A stretch of 64,000 nt of DNA from Thiothrix subterranea. Lineage in GTDB: Bacteria > Pseudomonadota > Gammaproteobacteria > Thiotrichales > Thiotrichaceae. The position numbers and the translations under genes were made by a program. The notes under the pieces are model-generated. The model ran no database searches, was not told the origin of the DNA, and saw nothing but the letters and a program-made list of their open reading frames with translations. The DNA is taken from NCBI RefSeq assembly GCF_016772315.1, contig NZ_CP053482.1, positions 496,001 through 560,000 of the forward strand, given 5' to 3'. Positions 53,438-63,074 of the stretch are shown one piece after another (positions within the stretch are counted from its first letter, which is position 1; each line of letters begins with the position of its first letter).

Positions 53438-54304
53438 ATGCGTTTTAACAAAACTACAATGATCGCAACCGGGCTGGTTGGATTAACGCTGCTGGCAACC
53501 AATCTGTATGCGGAAGACACAACCGTTGTCGCAACCGTTAACGGTACAGACATTACCCAAGAAACTTTGGATACCGTTGTCAAGATGGTCGGCGGAATGC
53601 CCGGTGCACAAGTTGACACCAAATCGGTACTAGATGATCTGATTATCACCGAGTTAGCACGCCAAGAAGCGAACAAAGCGGGGCTGGTTGAACGTCAAGA
53701 AATCAAAGACAAAATCAAAGATGCCACCGATCGCCTGATCCTGAATACTTGGACACAGGAAAAAGCAGCGTCTTTCAAACCCAGCGAAGATGAGCTGAAA
53801 AAAGCCTACGAAGAGCGCACCAGCGGCGACAAAGTGGAATATAAAGCCCGTCACATCCTGATGAAAACCAAGGAAGAAGCCGAAGGCATCATCAAAGAAC
53901 TGGAAAACAAAGTCGATTTTGCTGACTTGGCCAAGAAATCTTCCGATGGCCCCTCTTCCACCCAAGGCGGCGATTTAGGCTGGTTCAAAGCCAGCACCAT
54001 GGTCAAAGCGTTTGCTGAAGCAGTCGCCAAAATGGAACCCGGCACCATTACCAAAGAACCTGTGCAAACCGAATTCGGCTGGCACGTCATTAAATTGGAA
54101 GAACGCCGTGACGTCAAACCACCTGAAATGGAAGCTTTGAAACCGCAAATCGAACGTGAATACCAGCAGAAAAAAATGTTGGCTTACATGGACGAGTTAA
54201 AAGCCAAAGCAGACATCAAAGTCACGCTGCCAGCAAAAGCTGCTAAACCAGCCGCCGATGCAGCGCCTGCCGCGACTGAAGCTAAACCCGAAGAAAAGAA
54301 ATAA
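53438..54304 (+). CDS. Periplasmic peptidyl-prolyl isomerase, parvulin (PpiC) family
   Basis: 288 residues. A signal peptide (LVGLTLLATNLYAED) precedes a helical chaperone-like N-terminal part and a parvulin domain with YKARHILMKTKEEA, GGDLGWFKASTMV and TEFGWHVIKLEE. The C-terminus is an Ala/Lys/Pro tail. It speeds proline isomerisation and helps export folding, as PrsA or SurA relatives do. ATG 53438 is the signal-peptide start with GAGG upstream. Confidence 0.92.
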   Translation: MRFNKTTMIATGLVGLTLLATNLYAEDTTVVATVNGTDITQETLDTVVKMVGGMPGAQVDTKSVLDDLIITELARQEANKAGLVERQEIKDKIKDATDRLILNTWTQEKAASFKPSEDELKKAYEERTSGDKVEYKARHILMKTKEEAEGIIKELENKVDFADLAKKSSDGPSSTQGGDLGWFKASTMVKAFAEAVAKMEPGTITKEPVQTEFGWHVIKLEERRDVKPPEMEALKPQIEREYQQKKMLAYMDELKAKADIKVTLPAKAAKPAADAAPAATEAKPEEKK

Positions 54305-54360
54305 GGGAAACCCCCTCTCGCTCCCTTCCCTGATAAGGGGAGGGCTGGGGAGGGGTTTCT
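54305..54360. repeat. GC-rich hairpin repeat, possible terminator
   Basis: GAAACCCC (54307-54314) pairs with GGGGTTTC (54352-54359), and inside it CCCTTCCCT (54323-54331) pairs with AGGGGAGGG (54336-54344) around a GATA loop. It starts at the ppiC stop and ends in TTTCTTT, so it may act as a weak terminator. Similar CCCTCCCC hairpins are dispersed repeats in many bacterial genomes. Confidence 0.65.
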
Positions 54361-54388
54361 TTAACCACCACCAACTAAAGGAGCCGTC

Positions 54389-55417
54389 ATGAAAGCAGAC
54401 TGGAAAAACTTTCTTATTGATCACGGGGCAGAATTCGCAGGCGATTCACTCATCTCCTTTGGTAATCCCGAACGCGAGCGCCGCATCCCGCCACAAGGCG
54501 CGATTCTTTGTGACCTTGCACATTTCGGTCTCATCAGTGTCAGCGGTGAAGATGCCACCACTTTTTTGCAAGGTCAGTTGACCAACGACATTAACCAAGT
54601 CAGCGACACCCAATCCCAACTGAGTGCGTATTGCACCCCCAAAGGACGGGCATTAGCGACGTTTTTTATTACCAAGCGCCAAGGCATTTACTACCTCAGC
54701 GTAGCGCGTGATTTGCTCGAACCCATCCTCAAGCGCCTGCGTATGTACGTGATGCGCTCCAAAGTGGCGCTCGAAGATGCCAGTGCCAGCTTGGTACATT
54801 TTGGATTCGCCGCCCCCGACGGTGACAAGCGTTTGCAAGAAATCCTCGGAAAAGCACCGGCTCAGGCTTACGAAACCTTGCAAATCAATAGCCTGACGAT
54901 TATGCGTCAACCGGCGCCAATTCCGCGCTTCAAGATTTTAGGCGAATTGGATGAAGCCCGAAAACTGTGGGAACGCCTCAACGTTAATGCCGCTTGCGTC
55001 GGGCGCAGCAGTTGGGAATATTTCAACGTCATGTCCGGCGTGCCAATGGTGACGCAAGCCAGCAGCGAAGCGTGGGTTCCGCAAATGCTGAATATGCACC
55101 TGATCAACGGTGTCAGCTTCACCAAAGGCTGTTTCCCCGGTCAGGAAATTGTTGCACGCCTGAAATATCTGGGCAAAAGCAAACGCCAGATGTACCGGAT
55201 TGGTATTCCACATTGCGTTAATGTCCCCGCCATCGGCACTAACCTTGCCAGCGATGCGGACGCAGAGGCAGGCACGATTCTCAATGCCACCCTGAATCCC
55301 GATGGTTACGTCGAAGCTTTAGCGGTAATGAAAATTGCAGAAGCAACCAAACCATTGCACTTGGGTGAATACAAGGTCAACGTTTTAGAATTGCCTTACG
55401 CGCTGGAAACCGAGTAA
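54389..55417 (+). CDS. ygfZ: Folate-binding protein YgfZ
   Basis: 342 residues of the GcvT-like fold. The signature KGCFPGQEIVARLKYLG includes the conserved cysteine used in iron-sulfur cluster repair, and TTFLQGQLTNDI is typical of the N-terminus. It supports assembly of certain iron-sulfur enzymes. AAAGGAG lies before the ATG. The 3' end overlaps the convergent glycosyltransferase by 22 bases. Confidence 0.94.
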   Translation: MKADWKNFLIDHGAEFAGDSLISFGNPERERRIPPQGAILCDLAHFGLISVSGEDATTFLQGQLTNDINQVSDTQSQLSAYCTPKGRALATFFITKRQGIYYLSVARDLLEPILKRLRMYVMRSKVALEDASASLVHFGFAAPDGDKRLQEILGKAPAQAYETLQINSLTIMRQPAPIPRFKILGELDEARKLWERLNVNAACVGRSSWEYFNVMSGVPMVTQASSEAWVPQMLNMHLINGVSFTKGCFPGQEIVARLKYLGKSKRQMYRIGIPHCVNVPAIGTNLASDADAEAGTILNATLNPDGYVEALAVMKIAEATKPLHLGEYKVNVLELPYALETE

Positions 55418-56550
55418 GTGTTAGGCGTTGTGCCTAGCAGTTGCTGGTATGACTGGATGACAGCATCCAAACTGTAACGCGCGGCAACCCGTTGTCGCGC
55501 TTGCTGCCCCAAGCATTCGCGCTGTTCAACCGCTTGATGCAAAACGTTTGACCAAGCGTTTGCTAAGGCTGCGGCATCAGCCACGGGCACAATCTTTCCG
55601 GTATCTGCCACAAATTCGGCAATATCGCCCACATCGGTTGCCACACAAGGCACACCCAGTGCCATCGCTTCTGCCAAAAATAGTGGGAATGCCTCGCGCT
55701 GTGAAGACAAGGTGGCAATATCCAATGTGGCAATCAAGCGTTGTGCATCAGTCCGCACCCCCAACAAATGCACCTTCGCACGATCAGGCAATGCCTTCAG
55801 CAACGGTTGTAGCGCTGGATTGTGAGTATCCATCCCCTCACCCGCTAATAAAAAATGTACATCCTCACCCCTTTCTTGATACAGGCGAATCGCATTCAAC
55901 AAGTTCGGAATATCTTTTTCCGGCACGTAACGGGTCAAACTCCCAATCACTCGCGCATTGGTCGGAATGCCTAGTTCCTGACGCACACTCACGTAATCCG
56001 CTGCTTGTTCACGGTTATTGCCCAACGGAATCCCATTAGCAATCACTTGCGCGTGTTTCATGGCATAACCCAATTCCGCATGACGCTGCATACTCCGGCG
56101 CGATACGTATACAATGTGATGCGGGAAACGTGACAACCAGCGCCCTGCTTTGAGTACCAACGCATGTTGCGCCCGCTCCAAGGTCGCTTTTTCGGGGGTA
56201 TGGTGCATTCCCCACAGCAAAACCGGGCGGCAACCCGCAAACAACCATGCCAGCGTCGCGAATAGATTACCGTGGTGCATCCAGCCATGAATCACTTGCG
56301 GCTTGATTTTCCGCACCAAACCAAACAAACGCGGTAGCAACCAAGGTAACTTCGCCAGCCGGTTTATCCCCAAGACATGCACCGGAATCCCCGCTGCGGC
56401 AAACTGTTGCTGCACACCCTCGACTTCCACCAACGCAATCACCACCGGCGCATAATCGCGACTGAAGTCGGAACTCGCCAAATTCAACAAGGCTTTTTGC
56501 GCCCCGCCGACACTCAGCGAGGTGATGATGTAGAGCATGGTGTTGCCCAT
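55396..56550 (-). CDS. Glycosyltransferase family 4 protein
   Basis: 384 residues with the two-domain GT-B fold. The N-terminus has ITSLSVGGAQKALLNLA, and the C-terminal donor domain has VIGSLTRYVPEKDIPNLLNAI and EAFPLFLAEAMALGVPCVATDVG, where the Glu pairs with the nucleotide sugar. It should add a sugar to the polysaccharide repeat unit. ATG 56550 has GAGG five bases before it and overlaps the flippase end by 37 bases. It is the last gene of the operon. Confidence 0.9.
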   Translation of the reverse strand: MGNTMLYIITSLSVGGAQKALLNLASSDFSRDYAPVVIALVEVEGVQQQFAAAGIPVHVLGINRLAKLPWLLPRLFGLVRKIKPQVIHGWMHHGNLFATLAWLFAGCRPVLLWGMHHTPEKATLERAQHALVLKAGRWLSRFPHHIVYVSRRSMQRHAELGYAMKHAQVIANGIPLGNNREQAADYVSVRQELGIPTNARVIGSLTRYVPEKDIPNLLNAIRLYQERGEDVHFLLAGEGMDTHNPALQPLLKALPDRAKVHLLGVRTDAQRLIATLDIATLSSQREAFPLFLAEAMALGVPCVATDVGDIAEFVADTGKIVPVADAAALANAWSNVLHQAVEQRECLGQQARQRVAARYSLDAVIQSYQQLLGTTPNTYSVSSA

Positions 56551-57962
56551 GTGAACCTCGCTTTGATTAATTGCCGTACCTGACCAATATCCAACAACCA
56601 CACCAAGACCGCGTAGCTTGCCATCCCCAACAGGATTTTTAACACCACCACATACGCATTATGCACAGCTAAAACAGGTATCTGCTCCATCAGCGCATAC
56701 ATCCCCACCGCTGCCAGCAAAATTTTTCCGATGTCCAACACAGGAATGTTTAACGCGAAATATTGCCTGCCAAGGTAATAGCCATACACCACGCAAATCA
56801 GGTAAGCCGCCAGCGACGCCAACACCGCCCCTAACAAGCCGTATTCAGGAATCAGTACCAAATTCAGCAACACATTCACCACGGCTGCCACACCCACCAC
56901 TTTGACCGCACCGGCGGTGTATTCTGCCAACTGAAACGCCAGCGACACGTAGAACAAGTAGGTGCAATTCGCCAAAATCGCCAAGCCAATCCACGGCAAT
57001 AAACGCAGCGAAGAGGGTACAAACTCAGCACCCACCAACAATGGAATAAACGCCTCAGCAATCCCCAACAAACCCAAAATCGCTGGAATCGACACCCCCA
57101 TCAACAACACAAAATACTGTTGAAGCCGTGCCTCTGCCTGCTCGCGCCCCGCTTGTTCCAAGGTACGAATCACCAGCGGATACGCCGCCAAATTCAGTGA
57201 ACTGGTCAACATCATTAAAATCTGAAACGGCAAATTATACGCCACCGCATATTCCCCCGCCTGCGCATACCCCAACAACCAACCCACCATCACCCGATCA
57301 GAGGCATGGATAATTTCCAACAATACAAACGACAAACTTAACGGCAAACCGTAGACCAACAACGCTTTAAGCACACCGCGATCCAACTCACGCCAAGCAG
57401 GACGAAAATGCCGCCACAACGCCCCCGACAATACCAATACCAACAAAACGCCCAGCACCACGCCGCCAATCGCGCCCAGCCACGCATATCCTAGCCACAC
57501 CAACAGCAATCCGCTGCCCATCGTCAACACAGTGCGCCCAACTTCTGCCCACAAATAGTGATTTACTTTTAAGGTAATGGAATTAATGCGCTGATACGCC
57601 TCATAAAATGCTGAACTCAAAAATACCAGAAAAAAGCCTGTCGCCACCGCAACCTGCCCAGTTAACCACGCAAACAATGCCGCCAGCACGCCCACCAGTA
57701 ACGCAATCACCAACACCGATACGCTGATTAAATGTTCAACCGCCCCCGCGCTCAATTCCTGCTTATCCCAAAAACGCATAATGCCGACGTACAACCAGCC
57801 AAACGCAAACAAACTGACACTCGATGCCACCACCAAAATGGTGGTAAAAATCCCGTATTCCTCAGCCGACATCCAGCGCGTATACGCCGCCAACACCACG
57901 AAACTCGCCAACGCCGGAGCCAATTTTGCCAACAAATAAATCAAGCTGTGTTTAACGTACAC
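56514..57962 (-). CDS. Oligosaccharide flippase (Wzx-like, MOP superfamily)
   Basis: 482 residues with about 12-14 membrane helices. The N-terminus (LIYLLAKLAPALASFVVLAAYTRWMSAEEYGIF) is typical of polysaccharide flippases, which move lipid-linked oligosaccharide across the inner membrane. GTG 57962 is the only reasonable start. It lies 12 bases after the preceding glycosyltransferase. Confidence 0.9.
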   Translation of the reverse strand: MYVKHSLIYLLAKLAPALASFVVLAAYTRWMSAEEYGIFTTILVVASSVSLFAFGWLYVGIMRFWDKQELSAGAVEHLISVSVLVIALLVGVLAALFAWLTGQVAVATGFFLVFLSSAFYEAYQRINSITLKVNHYLWAEVGRTVLTMGSGLLLVWLGYAWLGAIGGVVLGVLLVLVLSGALWRHFRPAWRELDRGVLKALLVYGLPLSLSFVLLEIIHASDRVMVGWLLGYAQAGEYAVAYNLPFQILMMLTSSLNLAAYPLVIRTLEQAGREQAEARLQQYFVLLMGVSIPAILGLLGIAEAFIPLLVGAEFVPSSLRLLPWIGLAILANCTYLFYVSLAFQLAEYTAGAVKVVGVAAVVNVLLNLVLIPEYGLLGAVLASLAAYLICVVYGYYLGRQYFALNIPVLDIGKILLAAVGMYALMEQIPVLAVHNAYVVVLKILLGMASYAVLVWLLDIGQVRQLIKARFTWATPCSTSSPR

Positions 57963-57974
57963 GATGTAACGCTC

Positions 57975-59042
57975 TCATGCGGCTAACCACGCATCCGCCA
58001 CCGCCACAATATCATTCGCTCGCACGGATTCCTGCGCTTGTTGCCGCAACCGTTCGCGCTTATCATCATCAAAAAACAGCTCATCAATTCCCGCTGCCAG
58101 TGCCGCCACATTGCCTTTTTCCACCAACAAACCGTTCTCACCGTGACGAATAATTTCACGCGGCCCCGTCGGGCAGTCGGTAGACACAATCGGACAGCCC
58201 AAGGACAGCGCTTCAATCAATACCAGCGGATAGCCTTCATAATCGCTGCTCATCACCTGAAATTCGGCTTTCGCCATGTATTTGTAAGGATTCGCATCAA
58301 ACCCCACCAAGACCACCCGCGCTTCCATGCCCAACGCTTTAATTTTCTGCTCCAGCAATGTTTGTTGCGAACCACGCCCCACAATCAACAATTTACAGGC
58401 TTGTTGTGCCTTGCTGCGGGCGAACGCTTCAATCAGTAAATCAAACCGCTTTTGCTTTTCCAAACGCCCGACCCCAAGGATAAAACGCCCTTCAAACCCA
58501 AGCGTTTCCTGCGATTTTTCACGAATCAGCCGCGTATTCACCGGGTTATAAATGCAATTCACATTGCTTAAATGCGCCTGTTTTTCGAGTAAATTCTGCA
58601 TTTGCCGTGACACCGCAATCACCCGTTTCGCACGCGGATACAACCAGCGAAACGCCAGCCATTCGCTGCGCGTCATGGTGCCAGGATCAAGGTGGATGGA
58701 AAGCACGGCATCCGAGCAAGCCAGTGCACACGGCACATTTGCCGCTTCCAAAAACGAAAAGATATGATCAAACTTTTCACGTTGAAATAACTGACGGAAT
58801 TGCCATGCGCGTTGCAACAACAAACTAATCTGGGTAAACAGCCCGCCTTGGCGTTCGGGAATATCCAAATTAATCATCCGTACCGGCAACTCGTAGCGCG
58901 TAATCTCAGGCGGCAATCGCGCAAACTTAATCACCGTGACCTCGTAATTACGCTGACGAAACTCCTCCGCCAGATCCACCGCGACCTTTTCCGCCCCACC
59001 GGGAGCAGCCAGTTCAGCAATGACAATAGCGATCTTTTTCAT
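57975..59042 (-). CDS. Glycosyltransferase family 4 protein (paralogue of 62007 gene)
   Basis: 355 residues, GT-B fold. AAPGGAEKVAVDLA at the N-terminus, NCIYNPVNTRLI in the middle, and YPLVLIEALSLGCPIVSTDCP then GPREIIRHGENGLLV mark the donor site. It is clearly related to the GT4 at 62007-63074, which has the same length. It overlaps the polymerase gene by 4 bases. Confidence 0.9.
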   Translation of the reverse strand: MKKIAIVIAELAAPGGAEKVAVDLAEEFRQRNYEVTVIKFARLPPEITRYELPVRMINLDIPERQGGLFTQISLLLQRAWQFRQLFQREKFDHIFSFLEAANVPCALACSDAVLSIHLDPGTMTRSEWLAFRWLYPRAKRVIAVSRQMQNLLEKQAHLSNVNCIYNPVNTRLIREKSQETLGFEGRFILGVGRLEKQKRFDLLIEAFARSKAQQACKLLIVGRGSQQTLLEQKIKALGMEARVVLVGFDANPYKYMAKAEFQVMSSDYEGYPLVLIEALSLGCPIVSTDCPTGPREIIRHGENGLLVEKGNVAALAAGIDELFFDDDKRERLRQQAQESVRANDIVAVADAWLAA

Positions 59043-60241
59043 GTTGTCAGGGATACCTTATTGGAATATTTCGCATTAGCTGCGTTATTTTTAATATAAA
59101 AATTCAGTGCAGTCAGGGTATAGGTGAACCAAATGTACATCCGGTCTTGCAGCGTCAGCGACATTTGCCCGATCGCCACCACCAATAACATCAACAGTAA
59201 CAGCCAACGTTCATCGCCCGGCAAGCGCCATGCCAAACTCAGCACAATGCCGATCACCGTCAAATACAACACCACGCCAACAATGCCCTGCTCAGCCGTA
59301 ATCGCCACAAAACTGTTATGCGCCGTATAGTCGACATTGTACGGGTTGATAATGCGCCGGAAAGACCCTAAGCCGTGACCATAAAGTGGGCTTTCTTCCC
59401 ATTCCTCATACGCATTCGCCCATATTACGCTGCGCTCATTCAAAGTACCGCTGGAAATTTCCTTGCCGGTCGAAAAGATGCGCTCAATGGTTTTTTGCGG
59501 AATCACATTCGCCACCGCAATCAACGCCACCACCATCACCAGCCCACTGGCGGCTTTTCCCAACACACCCGCCCGCAAAATCGTCGGCAAAAATCCGGCG
59601 AATCCCAACACCATAATCACCGCCCCCGTGCGCGATCCCGTGATCAAAATCGTAAACGCCGCCGCAGGCAAATACAGCCCCCCCAACAAACGCCACCACC
59701 ACGCTTTGACCTGTGTCAGCAAATAAATCGCCAACGGTATCACCATCGCCAATTTAACCGAGACCTCATTGGCATCGAATTGCTTGATTTCATGACGCAC
59801 CGTATTCGCCGTGATTTGGTAATCTTTGACCATCAAATACACCAGCCAAAACGATCCCAACACCAAAGCGATATACAGCTTGTTAACATCCTGCACAGTT
59901 GTGACCAATTGAAATAGCAATAAACTGATCATCAAGATATACAGATTGCTTTTTAACGCTTGATCACTGCTCACCGCTTGCGTGGTTTCATAAGGAACGG
60001 GCATTTCCGACCAGGTATACGACAACATCACCCACGCCACATACAACAACACTGCCGTGTGAAACACCCGCAGCGCATGAAGCCCATTGCCCATCATCAA
60101 CAACAGCGCCGTCAAACCAAACGCCATCAACCCCGCGATTTTCACCAGCGACATACCCGCCACTTCCACCGCACCGTCGGTGGGCAAAGCGAATACCAAC
60201 ACCATCATGAAAAATACCGCCGCGTTATGTACATGATTCAT
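59039..60241 (-). CDS. O-antigen ligase / polymerase family membrane protein
   Basis: 400 residues with about ten or more membrane helices. The periplasmic signature LYGHGLGSFRRIINPYNV followed by AHNSFVAITAEQGIVGVVLYL is that of the Wzy_C family. It may polymerise repeat units (Wzy) or ligate them. With the flippase beside it, a Wzy-type pathway is most likely. Overlaps the genes on each side by 4 bases. Confidence 0.88.
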   Translation of the reverse strand: MNHVHNAAVFFMMVLVFALPTDGAVEVAGMSLVKIAGLMAFGLTALLLMMGNGLHALRVFHTAVLLYVAWVMLSYTWSEMPVPYETTQAVSSDQALKSNLYILMISLLLFQLVTTVQDVNKLYIALVLGSFWLVYLMVKDYQITANTVRHEIKQFDANEVSVKLAMVIPLAIYLLTQVKAWWWRLLGGLYLPAAAFTILITGSRTGAVIMVLGFAGFLPTILRAGVLGKAASGLVMVVALIAVANVIPQKTIERIFSTGKEISSGTLNERSVIWANAYEEWEESPLYGHGLGSFRRIINPYNVDYTAHNSFVAITAEQGIVGVVLYLTVIGIVLSLAWRLPGDERWLLLLMLLVVAIGQMSLTLQDRMYIWFTYTLTALNFYIKNNAANAKYSNKVSLTT

Positions 60242-62022
60242 AAACTTGCCAAACGCTCGCCCAATGCCTGCCGGACTTGCATTAGTAACGCAGGCTGGTT
60301 ATCCCAATCGCCGAAGTGACGCGCAATACGCCCCAATTGCTGATTCACAAATTCGGTTTCACCGACCTGCAACAGCAAATCGATGTACATATAATCTTCC
60401 ACCGAGGCGCGTATCCATTTCAGCCGCAACGACGCGAACGGCGCGTCAACCCCCGTTTGCGCCCGTTTCGCGGGGTAAACCAACAAACCATCCCCATTGA
60501 ATACTATTCCCGGCGGATTATCGCTGATGAAACTTGCCGCATCCTGCCAAATATCGGTATTTTCCGCCCATGCCAACGTATCCCAATAGCCCAAACCCGT
60601 CACGCCATAACGGTGAAACAACCAGGTCGGAATCCGGTAATTAATCGCGGGAAAATCCAATTGCCACACGGGAGGATAATTGCCCTTTAACACATCGGCA
60701 CGCGGATTGAGTTGCTGATACGCTTTGAAATCCAGCACTAAAGCAGTGTATGCCCACACCTCCTCACCCGCTGCCAAGCGCTGTGCCGTGACATTTTTAC
60801 CCAGATGATCCACATCGCGCCACAAGTCGTAGAACTTCGGAATCCACACATCCACCGCCCCGGTCAACGAACCCAACGCAAGGTCTTCATTTAAGGGCGG
60901 CTCACTCACCTGATAGCGAATTTTTTCACCTTTTGGCAAGGGCATTTCATCGAAAAACGCCCCCCAGCGCCGCGCATACGCATACGCCTCACGGGTATCC
61001 GGCTCATCCACAAACGAAGGATCGGTGTAACACCGCTCTGCGCCTGCGTGTGCCGCACACCAACCGGCATACTCCCGCATAAAACGCTGCGCCTTATCCC
61101 GGTCTTTACCCAATGGATCAGCAAACGGGTAACTGTCCGCAAACACATAGGTATACGCCGTAGCGTGCTTGTCCTGCATGTAATGACGCATGTTTTCCGT
61201 GACCGTCCCCAGCCCCGCAAATTCACGCTGAAAATCGGGTTTGCCATCCGCATCGGCTTCGGGGGAGGCATCCCACAAACTTTCCGGCGACAAATAATGA
61301 TCCAGCATGAAATCGTTGTAAGCACGAATCAAACGGTTATCCGCCGCCGTTTCTCCCGTGCGCTCAAACCCGTAAATCTCTGCCACCCGATAGCCATTCG
61401 TGCCAAACACCGTGCGCAACGGCGAACGCGCAGGCAAAGTAAAATTCCACACCGTCAATTGCACCGGCAATTCGACTGATGCCACCCCATCCGCACTCAC
61501 TGTCACGTTTGCGTTGTACACCCCCGGCTTGGTATCAGCAGGCACATGCACATCCACCCACACCGGCAAGTTTTCACCCGCACTCAAATTCTGTGGGAAT
61601 GCCCGATAAGCGCTCGTCACGTCAGGAGAAGTATTTGCTGCTGGCAATAAAATATCCGGCCATGACTGCGGTGCATACGGCGAATGCGGAGATGGCGTAC
61701 TGACTTTCACATACCGTTCCCGAAAAACCTCCACCTTATCAATTACATCACCCGCTGCATTGCGTAACGGCGACAGGTTCACCCGCACATTCTCCGCTCC
61801 CGTTTGCCCCGCCGTAATGACAAACTGGAAACCTTCGTACTCATTACGGGCAGCGAAAATCGCCACACTATCCGCCCCCACCACTGGCTCGAACGGCGCA
61901 AAACGTTCCAACACGCCAATCGCTTTCACCTGCAAATCCGGCACTGACGGCTCAGGGGAACAAGCGCTCAATCCCAACGCCAGCCACACGTAGCCGTACC
62001 AAGATTTCAGAGTGCCAGCCAT
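60238..62022 (-). CDS. DUF4091 glycoside-hydrolase-like lipoprotein
   Basis: 594 residues. A signal with lipobox LSAC (Cys21) precedes a beta-sandwich part (VNLSPLRNAAGDVIDKVEVF) and a barrel related to GH123-like/DUF4091 proteins: SFVDEPDTREAYAYARRW, GVTGLGYWDTLAWAENTD, FNGDGLLVYPAKR. The Asp-Glu pair in VDEP is the likely acid region of these enzymes. It would be an envelope lipoprotein that cuts or trims a glycan, perhaps the polymer of this operon. It overlaps the next GT by 16 bases. Confidence 0.82.
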   Translation of the reverse strand: MAGTLKSWYGYVWLALGLSACSPEPSVPDLQVKAIGVLERFAPFEPVVGADSVAIFAARNEYEGFQFVITAGQTGAENVRVNLSPLRNAAGDVIDKVEVFRERYVKVSTPSPHSPYAPQSWPDILLPAANTSPDVTSAYRAFPQNLSAGENLPVWVDVHVPADTKPGVYNANVTVSADGVASVELPVQLTVWNFTLPARSPLRTVFGTNGYRVAEIYGFERTGETAADNRLIRAYNDFMLDHYLSPESLWDASPEADADGKPDFQREFAGLGTVTENMRHYMQDKHATAYTYVFADSYPFADPLGKDRDKAQRFMREYAGWCAAHAGAERCYTDPSFVDEPDTREAYAYARRWGAFFDEMPLPKGEKIRYQVSEPPLNEDLALGSLTGAVDVWIPKFYDLWRDVDHLGKNVTAQRLAAGEEVWAYTALVLDFKAYQQLNPRADVLKGNYPPVWQLDFPAINYRIPTWLFHRYGVTGLGYWDTLAWAENTDIWQDAASFISDNPPGIVFNGDGLLVYPAKRAQTGVDAPFASLRLKWIRASVEDYMYIDLLLQVGETEFVNQQLGRIARHFGDWDNQPALLMQVRQALGERLASL

Positions 62023-63074
62023 TGCTCTGCTACCTTTTCAATATCCAGATACTCCACAGAGAGAGCGGCATGTTGTTGAAACTGTTGATGTAAATTTTCA
62101 TCGAGACAAACCCGATCCAAGGCGATTGCCAGTGCTTGCGGATCATTTGTCGGCACTAACAAACCATTTTCGCCATCACGGATAATCTCACGCGGCCCGG
62201 TTTCACAATCGGTCGAAATCACCGGACGCCCCAGCCCCAACGCTTCAATCAAAATCACCGGAAAGCCTTCGTGCAAACTCGACAGCACCAAACACCGCGC
62301 CTTCGCAATATACGGGTAAGGGTTGCGCATAAATCCCGGCATCAACACCTGCGCTTCCAGCCCTAAGCGCTTAATGTGTTGCTCCAAGCTCGCCCGTTCT
62401 GAACCCTCGCCCAAAATCAATAGTTTAAACGTTTGCGAAGCCTGTGAATGCGCGTAAGCTTCTAACAAACTGGGGAAGTTTTTTTCAGGACTCAAGCGCC
62501 CTGCCGCCACAATATAAGCGCCATTCACGCTAACAGCGGGACGTTCCGTCGCCAATTCACGGATGCGATACAAATTCACCGGGTTATACAAACAATTAAT
62601 ATTTTGCAAACCCAAGTGTTGCTGGAAAATACGCATCCCCTCTCTGGAAACCGCGATCACTTTTTTCGCACGCGGGTACAACCAACGTGCAAACAGCCAA
62701 TCAAACCGCGTAAAGTTGCGCTCAGGGTTACAATGATTCGCCGCAATGGTTTGGCGACTCGCCAAAATGGCAGGAAAGCTGGCATGTTCCATCACGCTGA
62801 TAATGGTATCAAAATGCCTTACGTTAAAAATGCGCCGAAGCTGACTGGCACGGTCTAAAAAATTGAATACCTTGGGCAAAAACCCCGCTTTGGAAGGACA
62901 CTGAATGTCAATCAGCTCCCCCGCATACGGGTAATAGCGCTGCCTGCCATCAAACAGAATCAGCGTCACGTCATGCTGCTTAGCAAATTGGAAGGACAAA
63001 TCAGACACCACCTTTTCTGCGCCTCCCATGCCCAGCGAGTAAACCACCAAGGCGATTTTTCTGCGCACTGTCAT
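62007..63074 (-). CDS. Glycosyltransferase family 4 protein
   Basis: 355 residues, GT-B fold. LGMGGAEKVVSDLS, NCLYNPVNLYRI, VAAGRLSPEKNFPSLLEA and FPVILIEALGLGRPVISTDCE are the acceptor and donor site motifs. It resembles the GT4 at 57975. It starts with a 4-base overlap of the upstream gene (ATGA). Confidence 0.9.
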   Translation of the reverse strand: MTVRRKIALVVYSLGMGGAEKVVSDLSFQFAKQHDVTLILFDGRQRYYPYAGELIDIQCPSKAGFLPKVFNFLDRASQLRRIFNVRHFDTIISVMEHASFPAILASRQTIAANHCNPERNFTRFDWLFARWLYPRAKKVIAVSREGMRIFQQHLGLQNINCLYNPVNLYRIRELATERPAVSVNGAYIVAAGRLSPEKNFPSLLEAYAHSQASQTFKLLILGEGSERASLEQHIKRLGLEAQVLMPGFMRNPYPYIAKARCLVLSSLHEGFPVILIEALGLGRPVISTDCETGPREIIRDGENGLLVPTNDPQALAIALDRVCLDENLHQQFQQHAALSVEYLDIEKVAEQWLAL

